DNA of 16,788 nucleotides from an uncultured Bacilli bacterium. Its GTDB lineage: Bacteria; Bacillota_I; Bacilli_A; RF39; UBA660. The notes below the pieces were generated by a model. The model searched no databases. It was not told where the DNA came from and was given only the letters and a program-made list of their open reading frames with translations. A program made the position numbers and the translations under genes. The stretch is taken from assembly GCA_944329505.1 (NCBI GenBank), contig CALVIJ010000010.1, positions 1-16,788 on the forward strand. The letters run 5' to 3'. Of this stretch, positions 1 to 4,664 are shown one piece after another (position 1 is the first letter of the stretch; every line of letters begins with the position of its first letter).

Positions 1-1951
1 AAGGTGTTACATTACGAACTGTTCCTAGTAATTTCATACCTACTTTCAAATCCTCTAAGTGCAAAATATCACTTTTCAAAATAGGTTTTGGCATCTCATC
101 ACGTGGATCTCTATTAGGTTTTTTAAGTGATTTAACAATATCTTCTAAAGTATATATATCAGTTCCTAATTTATCTGCATATTCTTTAATATCGATATTA
201 ATATTTTGAACCTTATCAGTTCCAATATCAGTTAAAGATAATCCTAACATGTCAAGTAATTTCAAAGTAACATCATAACTCTCTGGATGAATACTAGTTG
301 AATCTAATACATTTTCATCCATAATTCTTAAAAATCCAACTGCTTGTGTATAAGTTTTAGGAGATAAGATTTTCTTAATTTCTTTTCTGTCTTTAATCTT
401 ACCGTTATTATTACGATATGTAATAATCTTATCAATATTCGTTTTAGTTAAACCAGAAACATATTTTAGTAAAGAAGTACTTGCGGTATTAACATTAACC
501 CCTACATTATTAACTGACTTTTCCACAACAAAATCAAGTGAACTAGATAATTTTTTAGGAGCTACATCGTGCTGGTACATTCCAACCCCAATACTTTCAG
601 GATCTATTTTAACAAGTTCAGAAAGTGGATCTTGTAATCTTCTAGCAATACTTATCGCACTTCTCTCTTCAACATGTAAATCAGGAAATTCATTTATTGC
701 TAACTTACTAGCTGAATAAACAGAAGCTCCAGCCTCACTTACTATTATATATTCACATTTATGCTTAGCTTCTTTTATAACATCTGCAACAAAAACTTCA
801 CTTTCACGTGATGCCGTACCATTACCAATCGCAATAATATCAATATTATATTTATCGATTAAATCAAGTAATATTTTCTTACTTTTCTCTTTTTCATTTC
901 TAGGCTCATGTGGATAAATAACTTTAATATCAAGCATCTTACCGGTATTATCAACAACAGCTAACTTACATCCTGTTCTATAGGCTGGATCAAATCCTAA
1001 AACTTTTTTTTCTTTCATCGGTGGTTGCATTAATAACTTTTCTAAATTTAAACTAAAGTTTTTAGTCGCCTCATCTTCAGCATGTTCAGTAAGTTCACTT
1101 CTAATTTCTCTTTCAATAGATGGCCCAATTAATCTCTTATAACTATCCTTAATTGCATCCTCAATAACATAGTTAAAAGGTGCTTCTTTTTTAATGATTT
1201 TACTCTCCAAATAAGAAATAATTTTATCTTTATCTATATCTAAACTAACAGAAATAACTTTCTCTTTTTCAGCTCTATTAATCGCCATAACTCTATAAGG
1301 TTTCGCATATTTAACTCTCTCTTCAAAGTCATAATACATCTCATAAACTTTGTTTTCGTCGGTAGCTCCCTTTTTAATTTTAGTCTTTATTACACCCTCA
1401 TTAAAAGTAAATCTACGAATCCATTTTCTATAAGCTGCCTTATCACTAACCCATTCTGCAATAATATATCCAGCACCCGTAATAGCATCCTCAGCCGTCT
1501 TAACATTCTCATTTAAAAACTTTTTAGTTAAATCTTCTAAACTAACATTTAAAACAAAAGACATAATGATTTTAGCTAAAGGTTCCAAACCATTTTTAAT
1601 AGCTTCAGTCGCCTTAGTCTTTTTCTTCTCTTTAAATGGTCTATATAAATCCTCAACTTCAACCAGTTTACTAGCTTTCATAATACTACTCTTAAGCTCA
1701 TCAGTAAGTAAACCTTTTTCATCGATTAATCTAATTACATCTTCTTTTCTCTTAAGTAAATTAACTTCATACTCATATACTTCATTTATTTTTCTAATTT
1801 GCTCTTCATCCAAATTACCTGTAACTTCTTTACGATATCTCGCAATAAAAGGAATGGTATTCCCCTCACTTAATAGTCCAAGTGTTTTTTCCACTTGACT
1901 AGTTTTTACATTTAAATCTTTACTTATATTTTCTATTATTTCTTTATTCAT
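1..1951 (-). CDS. tex: Tex family RNA-binding transcription accessory protein (3' end cut by window edge)
   Basis: The frame is open for 650 codons from the ATG at 1949-1951 to the left edge, so the stop lies outside the window. The N-terminus reads MNKEIIENISKDLNVK and then IPFIARYRKEVTG, the usual Tex opening. The YqgF-like domain is marked by FLGFDPAYRTGCKLAVVD near residues 317-334 and by YQHDV and NVNTAST further on, followed by helix-hairpin-helix segments. The last visible residues, GMKLLGTVRNVTP, are the first strand of the S1 RNA-binding domain, so roughly 70-100 residues are missing compared with the family's usual 715-780. Tex proteins bind nucleic acid in the cytoplasm and affect transcription or RNA decay; the exact role varies between species. 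AAGGAAAG lies about a dozen bases before the start, and a good promoter stands directly upstream. Nothing looks broken. Confidence 0.93.
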   Translation of the reverse strand, partial: MNKEIIENISKDLNVKTSQVEKTLGLLSEGNTIPFIARYRKEVTGNLDEEQIRKINEVYEYEVNLLKRKEDVIRLIDEKGLLTDELKSSIMKASKLVEVEDLYRPFKEKKKTKATEAIKNGLEPLAKIIMSFVLNVSLEDLTKKFLNENVKTAEDAITGAGYIIAEWVSDKAAYRKWIRRFTFNEGVIKTKIKKGATDENKVYEMYYDFEERVKYAKPYRVMAINRAEKEKVISVSLDIDKDKIISYLESKIIKKEAPFNYVIEDAIKDSYKRLIGPSIEREIRSELTEHAEDEATKNFSLNLEKLLMQPPMKEKKVLGFDPAYRTGCKLAVVDNTGKMLDIKVIYPHEPRNEKEKSKKILLDLIDKYNIDIIAIGNGTASRESEVFVADVIKEAKHKCEYIIVSEAGASVYSASKLAINEFPDLHVEERSAISIARRLQDPLSELVKIDPESIGVGMYQHDVAPKKLSSSLDFVVEKSVNNVGVNVNTASTSLLKYVSGLTKTNIDKIITYRNNNGKIKDRKEIKKILSPKTYTQAVGFLRIMDENVLDSTSIHPESYDVTLKLLDMLGLSLTDIGTDKVQNINIDIKEYADKLGTDIYTLEDIVKSLKKPNRDPRDEMPKPILKSDILHLEDLKVGMKLLGTVRNVTP

Positions 1952-1975
1952 AATTATCTCTACTTTCCTTTATTA

Positions 1976-2004
1976 ATTATACCTTTTAATAAATAGATTG
2001 TAAA
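1976..2004 (-). promoter_or_regulatory. Promoter of tex
   Basis: Read on the minus strand, TTTACA (1999-2004) and TATAAT (1976-1981) are separated by exactly 17 bases. The predicted RNA start is about 20 bases before the tex ATG. The terminator of the preceding gene dinB lies just upstream, which fits tex being its own transcription unit. Confidence 0.7.
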
Positions 2005-2029
2005 TCAAATTAACACATTTTTACAAAGT

Positions 2030-2057
2030 AAAAAGTTAAGCAAATTATCACTTAACT
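2030..2057 (-). terminator. Rho-independent terminator after dinB
   Basis: Directly after the dinB TAG stop, the minus strand reads AGTTAAG, a 10-base loop, CTTAACT, then TTTTTACTTT. The 7-bp stem is AT-rich but perfect and is followed by a run of T. It separates dinB from tex. Confidence 0.65.
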
Positions 2058-3272
2058 CTATTTGTTCAAATATTTTTTTCCAACATTACTATTGATTAAA
2101 GACGCTTTTTTAATAACCTTAAAACCATATTTTTCTTTTAACTCATCGACTGTCTTTTCAAGTGCATTACCATCTTCTCTAACCTTTAAATCTTCAAATA
2201 AAGAAACTTGATGACTAGAAGTATCCGAAAGTTTATCCAGTCTTACTCCAATTAATCTAATTCCATCCTCGACATTCATTTCACTCAATATATCACATGC
2301 TGTTTTATAAATTTCCTCCGTCAAATTAGTCGCATTAACTAATTTTTTTTGATGACTCTTTCGTTTAAAAAACTTATCCTTTAAAGTTACCACTACCACA
2401 TAAGCATATTTCTTTTGTTTTCTAAGTCTTATAGCTACATTTTCTGATAAAGCAAGTAAATAAGGCTCTAATTCTTCTCTAGAAGAAATATTGTGACTTA
2501 AAGTTGTTTCATTTCCAATTCCTTTAGGTGCCCCCTCTTCACTTACTACAACATCAGAACCTTTACCATTAGCCGCATCAATCATATCCATTGCTTGATT
2601 CTTAAAATATCTATATAAAAATTTACCATCAGTATGAGCCAAATCATAAATTGTATCTATATTTAAATTATGTAATTTTATGGCAGTTTTCTTACCAATC
2701 CCAAATAACTCATCAACTTGTAAAGGCCACATTTTCTTCTCTACCTCATAATCAAACAAAGTGTGAACTTTATAAGGCTTTGAAAAATCAGATGCCATCT
2801 TCGCACACAACTTATTATTTCCAATACCAACATTAACAGTAAAACCTAAAGTATTATATATTTCTTTTTTTAAATTATATGCAAACTCTACTTCATCACC
2901 ATATAAATGCTTAACTGGGGTATAATCTAAAAAACACTCATCAATACTCATCTGTTCAATATCTGGTGAATATTTACGTATCAAATTAAGCATACTATCG
3001 CTCATTTTTTTATAAAAATTATAATTAGGTGGATAAACCTTTAAATTAGGGCATTTTTTCTTAGCTTGATAAAGTGTTTCCGCCGTCACCACTCCTCTTT
3101 TTTTAGCCGGCATCGATTTAGCTAATACAATACCATGTCTAGCTTCTTCATCACCACCTATAACCGCATAAGTGTTTCGGATATCTATTTTACTTCCCTG
3201 CTTTAAATACAAAACAGCCGTCCAAGAAAGAAAAGCATTATTAACATCTATATGCATAATGATTCGTCTCAT
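2058..3272 (-). CDS. dinB: Y-family DNA polymerase (Pol IV / DinB type)
   Basis: This is a translesion DNA polymerase of 404 residues. The palm has the metal-binding aspartate D9 in MHIDVNNAFLSW and the acidic pair D111-E112 in SIDECFLDY. A helix-hairpin-helix follows around LFGIGKKTAIKLHNL, then a little-finger domain. QVSLF at residues 355-359 fits the beta-clamp binding pentapeptide of this family and sits about 45 residues before the C-terminus instead of at its very end. The reading frame opens at a GTG at 3281, but that GTG is part of the ribosome site AGGTGG. The ATG at 3270-3272, seven bases further on, is the likely start. The gene is transcribed away from the small toxin-like ORF at 3438, and a LexA-like palindrome overlaps its promoter, which suggests SOS control. 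DinB versus another Y-family branch cannot be settled by eye. Confidence 0.93.
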   Translation of the reverse strand: MRRIIMHIDVNNAFLSWTAVLYLKQGSKIDIRNTYAVIGGDEEARHGIVLAKSMPAKKRGVVTAETLYQAKKKCPNLKVYPPNYNFYKKMSDSMLNLIRKYSPDIEQMSIDECFLDYTPVKHLYGDEVEFAYNLKKEIYNTLGFTVNVGIGNNKLCAKMASDFSKPYKVHTLFDYEVEKKMWPLQVDELFGIGKKTAIKLHNLNIDTIYDLAHTDGKFLYRYFKNQAMDMIDAANGKGSDVVVSEEGAPKGIGNETTLSHNISSREELEPYLLALSENVAIRLRKQKKYAYVVVVTLKDKFFKRKSHQKKLVNATNLTEEIYKTACDILSEMNVEDGIRLIGVRLDKLSDTSSHQVSLFEDLKVREDGNALEKTVDELKEKYGFKVIKKASLINSNVGKKYLNK

Positions 3273-3289
3273 AAATACCACCTATAAAT

Positions 3290-3295
3290 ATTATA
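3290..3295 (-). promoter_or_regulatory. -10 element of the dinB promoter (extended)
   Basis: The minus strand reads TGG followed by TATAAT, an extended -10 element, about 18 bases before the dinB ATG. The -35 region 16-17 bases upstream (TTTTTA or TTTTAC) is a poor match, which is common with extended -10 promoters. Confidence 0.55.
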
Positions 3296-3298
3296 CCA

Positions 3299-3312
3299 CG
3301 AACATTATTTCG
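3299..3312. promoter_or_regulatory. Candidate LexA (SOS) box between -35 and -10 of dinB
   Basis: The 14-mer CGAACATTATTTCG has CGAA and TTCG arms and one complete half-site, CGAAC on the plus strand (GTTCG on the minus strand); the other arm, TTTCG, departs from the Bacillota LexA/DinR consensus CGAAC-N4-GTTCG at one base. It starts three bases upstream of the -10 hexamer of dinB, where LexA binding would block transcription. The site is also the left edge of the duplicated cassette; the second copy has CGAACATTGCTTCG at 3679-3692. No lexA gene is visible, so this is inference from motif and context. Confidence 0.4.
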
Positions 3313-3342
3313 TAAAAAGTATAAATTAATTAACAAAATGCA

Positions 3343-3371
3343 TTGTAAATTATATAACGGTTTGTTATACT
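3343..3371 (+). promoter_or_regulatory. Promoter of the first small-peptide mRNA, with overlapping inverted repeat
   Basis: TTGTAA (3343-3348) and TATACT (3366-3371) are 17 bases apart, and TGT stands before the -10 as an extended element. The RNA is predicted to start near 3378. An inverted repeat, TATAAC-N5-GTTATA (3353-3369), covers the spacer and most of the -10 and could be an operator, although part of it is simply the -10 sequence. The second cassette has the same promoter. Confidence 0.7.
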
Positions 3372-3403
3372 TGTATTAAGGAACATTTAGTAAGTTGGGT
3401 GTA

Positions 3404-3426
3404 CCAATTCTAACATATAGAATTGG
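3404..3426 (+). promoter_or_regulatory. Hairpin masking the ribosome site of the first small ORF
   Basis: CCAATTCTA pairs perfectly with TAGAATTGG around a 5-base loop. The right arm includes the first two bases of the GGAGGTGAT ribosome site (3425-3433). A stem of nine base pairs here should hinder ribosome entry. Its left arm also overlaps, by five bases, the segment that can pair with the mRNA 3' region. Confidence 0.6.
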
Positions 3427-3437
3427 AGGTGATGTTC

Positions 3438-3515
3438 ATGACTCAAAGAGAAAAAGCTCTTTATGCCATAATATCCCTTCTATTTATTTTAATATTTATA
3501 ATATTATTTAAATAG
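3438..3515 (+). CDS. Small hydrophobic peptide, 25 aa, candidate type I toxin
   Basis: The ATG at 3438 follows a near-perfect ribosome site, GGAGGTGAT, with GGAGG eight bases ahead of it. The peptide starts MTQREKALYA and continues as one membrane-spanning stretch rich in I, L and F, ending in FK before a TAG. The charged start followed by a single hydrophobic helix is the layout of type I toxin peptides such as TxpA, BsrG or Ibs. However, I do not recognise a sequence match, and it lacks the features of Fst. A predicted antisense RNA overlaps the 3' end of its message. An alternative is a small regulatory membrane peptide without toxicity. Confidence 0.6.
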   Translation: MTQREKALYAIISLLFILIFIILFK

Positions 3516-3555
3516 AAAAAACACCTAACTTAAGCCCTACAGCTTAAATTAGGTG
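3516..3555 (-). terminator. Terminator of antisense RNA 1
   Basis: CACCTAA/TTAGGTG (7 bp), one mismatch and TTAAGC/GCTTAA (6 bp) enclose a 6-base loop. On the minus strand this is followed by TTTTTT (3516-3521). On the plus strand no T run follows, so the signal works for the antisense direction. Confidence 0.7.
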
Positions 3556-3575
3556 CACACACTATTGGTGCATCC

Positions 3576-3604
3576 AACATTGAGGCATTGAATGTTCCTT
3601 TTTT
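3576..3604 (+). terminator. Terminator of the first small-peptide mRNA
   Basis: AACATT and AATGTT form a 6-bp stem around a 9-base loop, then CC and six T. The stem is weak by itself. The bases TGAATGTTCCTT can alternatively pair with the 5' end of the same RNA. The identical sequence is present in the second cassette. Confidence 0.5.
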
Positions 3605-3633
3605 ATTTTATGAGATTTCTCTCATCTATATAC

Positions 3634-3662
3634 ATCATAACATAATTTTAACTTAAGCGCAA
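3634..3662 (-). promoter_or_regulatory. Promoter of antisense RNA 1
   Basis: TTGCGC, 17 bases and TATGAT on the minus strand, with TGT before the -10. The -10 lies inside the 84-base block that is identical in both cassettes, while the -35 differs between the copies (TTGCCA in copy 2), so the second copy should be stronger. Confidence 0.55.
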
Positions 3663-3722
3663 ACAATTTATTCCTTTACGAACATTGCTTCGTAAAAAGT
3701 ATAAATTAATTAACAAAATGCA

Positions 3723-3751
3723 TTGTAAATTATATAACGGTTTGTTATACT
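3723..3751 (+). promoter_or_regulatory. Promoter of the second small-peptide mRNA
   Basis: TTGTAA (3723-3728), a 17-base spacer and TATACT (3746-3751) with an extended TGT, identical to copy 1, including the TATAAC-N5-GTTATA inverted repeat (3733-3749). The RNA start is predicted near 3758. Confidence 0.7.
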
Positions 3752-3788
3752 TAGATCAAGGGACATTCAGTTAGTTTGGTGATTGCCA

Positions 3789-3806
3789 CTTTCTTATAAA
3801 AGAAAG
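3789..3806 (+). promoter_or_regulatory. Hairpin masking the ribosome site of the second small ORF
   Basis: CTTTCTT pairs with AAGAAAG around a 4-base loop, and the right arm takes in the AAAG of the ribosome site AAAGGAGG (3803-3810). The sequence is unrelated to the hairpin of copy 1, but the position and effect are the same, which argues that the structure itself is conserved. Confidence 0.6.
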
Positions 3807-3817
3807 GAGGCGATAAG

Positions 3818-3901
3818 ATGAACAAAAAAGATTTTTTAATTTTATCTTTAGTTCTTCTTGTTTTCTTACTTGTATTTTTACTTTTTATAGTATTAATATA
3901 A
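3818..3901 (+). CDS. Small hydrophobic peptide, 27 aa, candidate type I toxin
   Basis: The ATG at 3818 follows AAAGGAGG by seven bases. The peptide starts MNKKDFLILS and is thereafter almost only L, V, F and I, with no charged tail, ending at TAA. It forms one membrane helix with a basic N-terminus. Apart from that pattern it shares no clear sequence identity with the 25-aa peptide of cassette 1, although the DNA on both sides is nearly identical. It is probably a paralogue that has diverged in its coding part. Toxicity is inferred from layout only. Confidence 0.6.
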   Translation: MNKKDFLILSLVLLVFLLVFLLFIVLI

Positions 3902-3904
3902 AGG

Positions 3905-3936
3905 AAAACCACCTAAAACAACTGTGATTTAGGTGG
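3905..3936 (-). terminator. Terminator of antisense RNA 2 (and of yqeG)
   Basis: CCACCTAAA and TTTAGGTGG form a perfect 9-bp stem with a 10-base loop. On the minus strand TTTT follows. No other minus-strand terminator is seen between the yqeG stop (4052) and this one, so yqeG transcripts probably end here too. Confidence 0.6.
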
Positions 3937-3959
3937 TACACAAAATTGTGGCAACATCC

Positions 3960-3988
3960 AACATTGAGGCATTGAATGTTCCTTTTTT
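3960..3988 (+). terminator. Terminator of the second small-peptide mRNA
   Basis: Identical to the copy 1 signal: AACATT, a 9-base loop, AATGTT, CC and six T. The TGAATGTTCCTT stretch (3973-3984) can instead pair with the RNA 5' end at 3758-3769. Confidence 0.5.
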
Positions 3989-4017
3989 ATTTTATGAGAT
4001 TTCTCTCATCTATATAC

Positions 4018-4046
4018 ATCATAACATAATTTTAACTTTATGGCAA
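4018..4046 (-). promoter_or_regulatory. Promoter of antisense RNA 2
   Basis: TTGCCA (4041-4046), 17 bases and TATGAT (4018-4023) on the minus strand, with an extended TGT. The -35 begins five bases after the yqeG stop codon. Confidence 0.6.
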
Positions 4047-4051
4047 ACAAA

Positions 4052-4597
4052 TTATCCCCTCTTACCCCGATAATATTTTCCATACGAAAATTTATCTTTA
4101 GGTAAAACAGAATATATTGAAGCTTGAACAACATCATTGGCTAAAGTTTTAAATCTATGTCCGCCTTTAATCGCATCAACCATCACTTTATAAAAACCAA
4201 GTCTTTTCGCAAATACCATATCTAAATAAAATGAATCTCCAATCATCATTGTATTGCTAGGCTCACAATCATTATCAAATAAAGTATTTCTAACTAAAGT
4301 AAAATCTCCATAAAAAGGTTTCTTTGCATTAGCCATATATTTAACATCAAGTCTCTCACCAACTGGATTTACTCGTCTTTCCGTACCACTTGAACATAAC
4401 CCTGGAATAATTCCTACACTTTTAATTAATTCAAATAAATTTATCAACCTATCTGGCACCAAAATATCATCAAATGGTAAAAGCGTACAATCAACATCAA
4501 AAATAGCACATCTAATACCATTTTCATACAATTTCATATAATTTATATCATAAACACTTTTTTCATAAGTGTCGGGAATAATTTTATTTATATTCAC
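4052..4597 (-). CDS. yqeG: YqeG family HAD phosphatase (subfamily IIIA)
   Basis: A 181-residue cytoplasmic HAD-fold protein. Motif I is FDVDCTLL with nucleophile D34 and acid D36 (the family usually reads DLDNTL, so C for N is a small oddity). Motif II is SSG at residues 69-71, the motif III lysine lies in AKKP near 92-94, and motif IV is GDSFYLDM near 120-127. Length and layout match YqeG, whose members are phosphatases related to phosphatidylglycerophosphate phosphatase; the true substrate here is not shown. The frame opens at a GTG at 4606, but that lies in the ribosome site AGAGGTGG; the next GTG, at 4595-4597, has proper spacing and is taken as the start. It follows miaA, with a terminator and its own promoter between them. 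Confidence 0.85.
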   Translation of the reverse strand: MNINKIIPDTYEKSVYDINYMKLYENGIRCAIFDVDCTLLPFDDILVPDRLINLFELIKSVGIIPGLCSSGTERRVNPVGERLDVKYMANAKKPFYGDFTLVRNTLFDNDCEPSNTMMIGDSFYLDMVFAKRLGFYKVMVDAIKGGHRFKTLANDVVQASIYSVLPKDKFSYGKYYRGKRG

Positions 4598-4619
4598 AAA
4601 TTCCACCTCTTGGTTTCAT

Positions 4620-4647
4620 AGTATATCATATTAAATTAAAACGTCAA
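4620..4647 (-). promoter_or_regulatory. Promoter of yqeG, -35 inside the miaA terminator
   Basis: On the minus strand TTGACG (4642-4647), 16 bases and TATACT (4620-4625). The -35 hexamer is formed by the right arm of the terminator stem after miaA. The leader would be about 16 nt, just enough for the ribosome site. Confidence 0.6.
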
Positions 4648-4664
4648 AATTACATTATTTTGAC
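4640..4664 (-). terminator. Terminator overlapping the end of miaA
   Basis: GTCAAAAT, a 6-base loop and ATTTTGAC form an 8-bp stem, followed by GTTTTAATTT on the minus strand. The left arm contains the last codons of miaA, and the stop codon starts in that arm and runs into the loop. On the plus strand seven T follow the stem, so it could work in both directions, although no plus-strand gene needs it. Confidence 0.55.

Larger units (their letters stand above)
3516..3627 (-). ncRNA. Predicted antisense RNA to the first small-peptide mRNA
   Basis: On the minus strand an extended -10, TGT-TATGAT (hexamer at 3634-3639), has TTGCGC 17 bases upstream (3657-3662). The RNA would start near 3627. Close to its 5' end ATGAGA-GAAA-TCTCAT forms a tight hairpin (3610-3625). 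It would end at a strong hairpin followed by six T. The RNA of about 112 nt would be complementary to the mRNA 3' region up to the stop codon of the peptide. Prediction only; no transcript data are available. Confidence 0.55.
3298..3654 (+). repeat. Tandem cassette copy 1 (small hydrophobic ORF plus antisense RNA)
   Basis: This is the first of two direct copies spaced 380 bp apart. The left 75 bases (3298-3372) match 3678-3752 with two differences and contain the plus-strand promoter. The right 84 bases (3571-3654) match 3955-4038 without a difference and contain the plus-strand terminator and the -10 of a minus-strand promoter. The centre, 3373-3570, has diverged and encodes a different peptide. 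No transposase or terminal inverted repeats are seen, so this is a gene duplication and not an insertion sequence. Confidence 0.9.
3905..4011 (-). ncRNA. Predicted antisense RNA to the second small-peptide mRNA
   Basis: TTGCCA and TATGAT on the minus strand, 17 bases apart, predict an RNA of about 107 nt beginning near 4011 and ending at the hairpin after the peptide stop. It shares its 5' half with antisense RNA 1 but differs in the segment GTTGGATGTTGCCAC, where copy 1 has GTTGGATGCACCAAT. That segment resembles the 5' leader of its own toxin mRNA. Confidence 0.55.
3678..4038 (+). repeat. Tandem cassette copy 2 (small hydrophobic ORF plus antisense RNA)
   Basis: This is the second direct copy, with the same outer blocks as the copy at 3298-3654. 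It carries a CGAA/TTCG palindrome at 3679-3692 that differs in two central bases from the one near dinB. Its core encodes an unrelated-looking but equally hydrophobic peptide. The stop codon of yqeG lies 14 bases beyond its right end. Confidence 0.9.

Noticed and set aside
14..28. CGAACTGTTC as a further LexA site
   Set aside because: The half-sites are only one base apart, the spacing is wrong, and it lies in the tex coding sequence.
1566..1898. 110-codon plus-strand frame inside tex
   Set aside because: It lies opposite the clear tex coding frame and has no ribosome site or recognisable content.
3273..3281. GTG start extending dinB by three codons (same pattern at 4598-4606, 5534-5542, 8151-8159)
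   Set aside because: In each case the GTG is part of the AGGTGG/AGGTGA ribosome site; the next start codon has the correct spacing.
3378..3627. Assignment to the Fst/Par family
   Set aside because: Fst loci use direct repeats that give complementary leaders in the two RNAs; here the segments are inverted repeats in the DNA, so both RNAs carry the same sequence, and the peptides lack Fst features.
3298..4038. The tandem copies as an insertion sequence or CRISPR array
   Set aside because: There is no transposase and there are no terminal inverted repeats; only two long copies exist with structured content, not short repeats with spacers.
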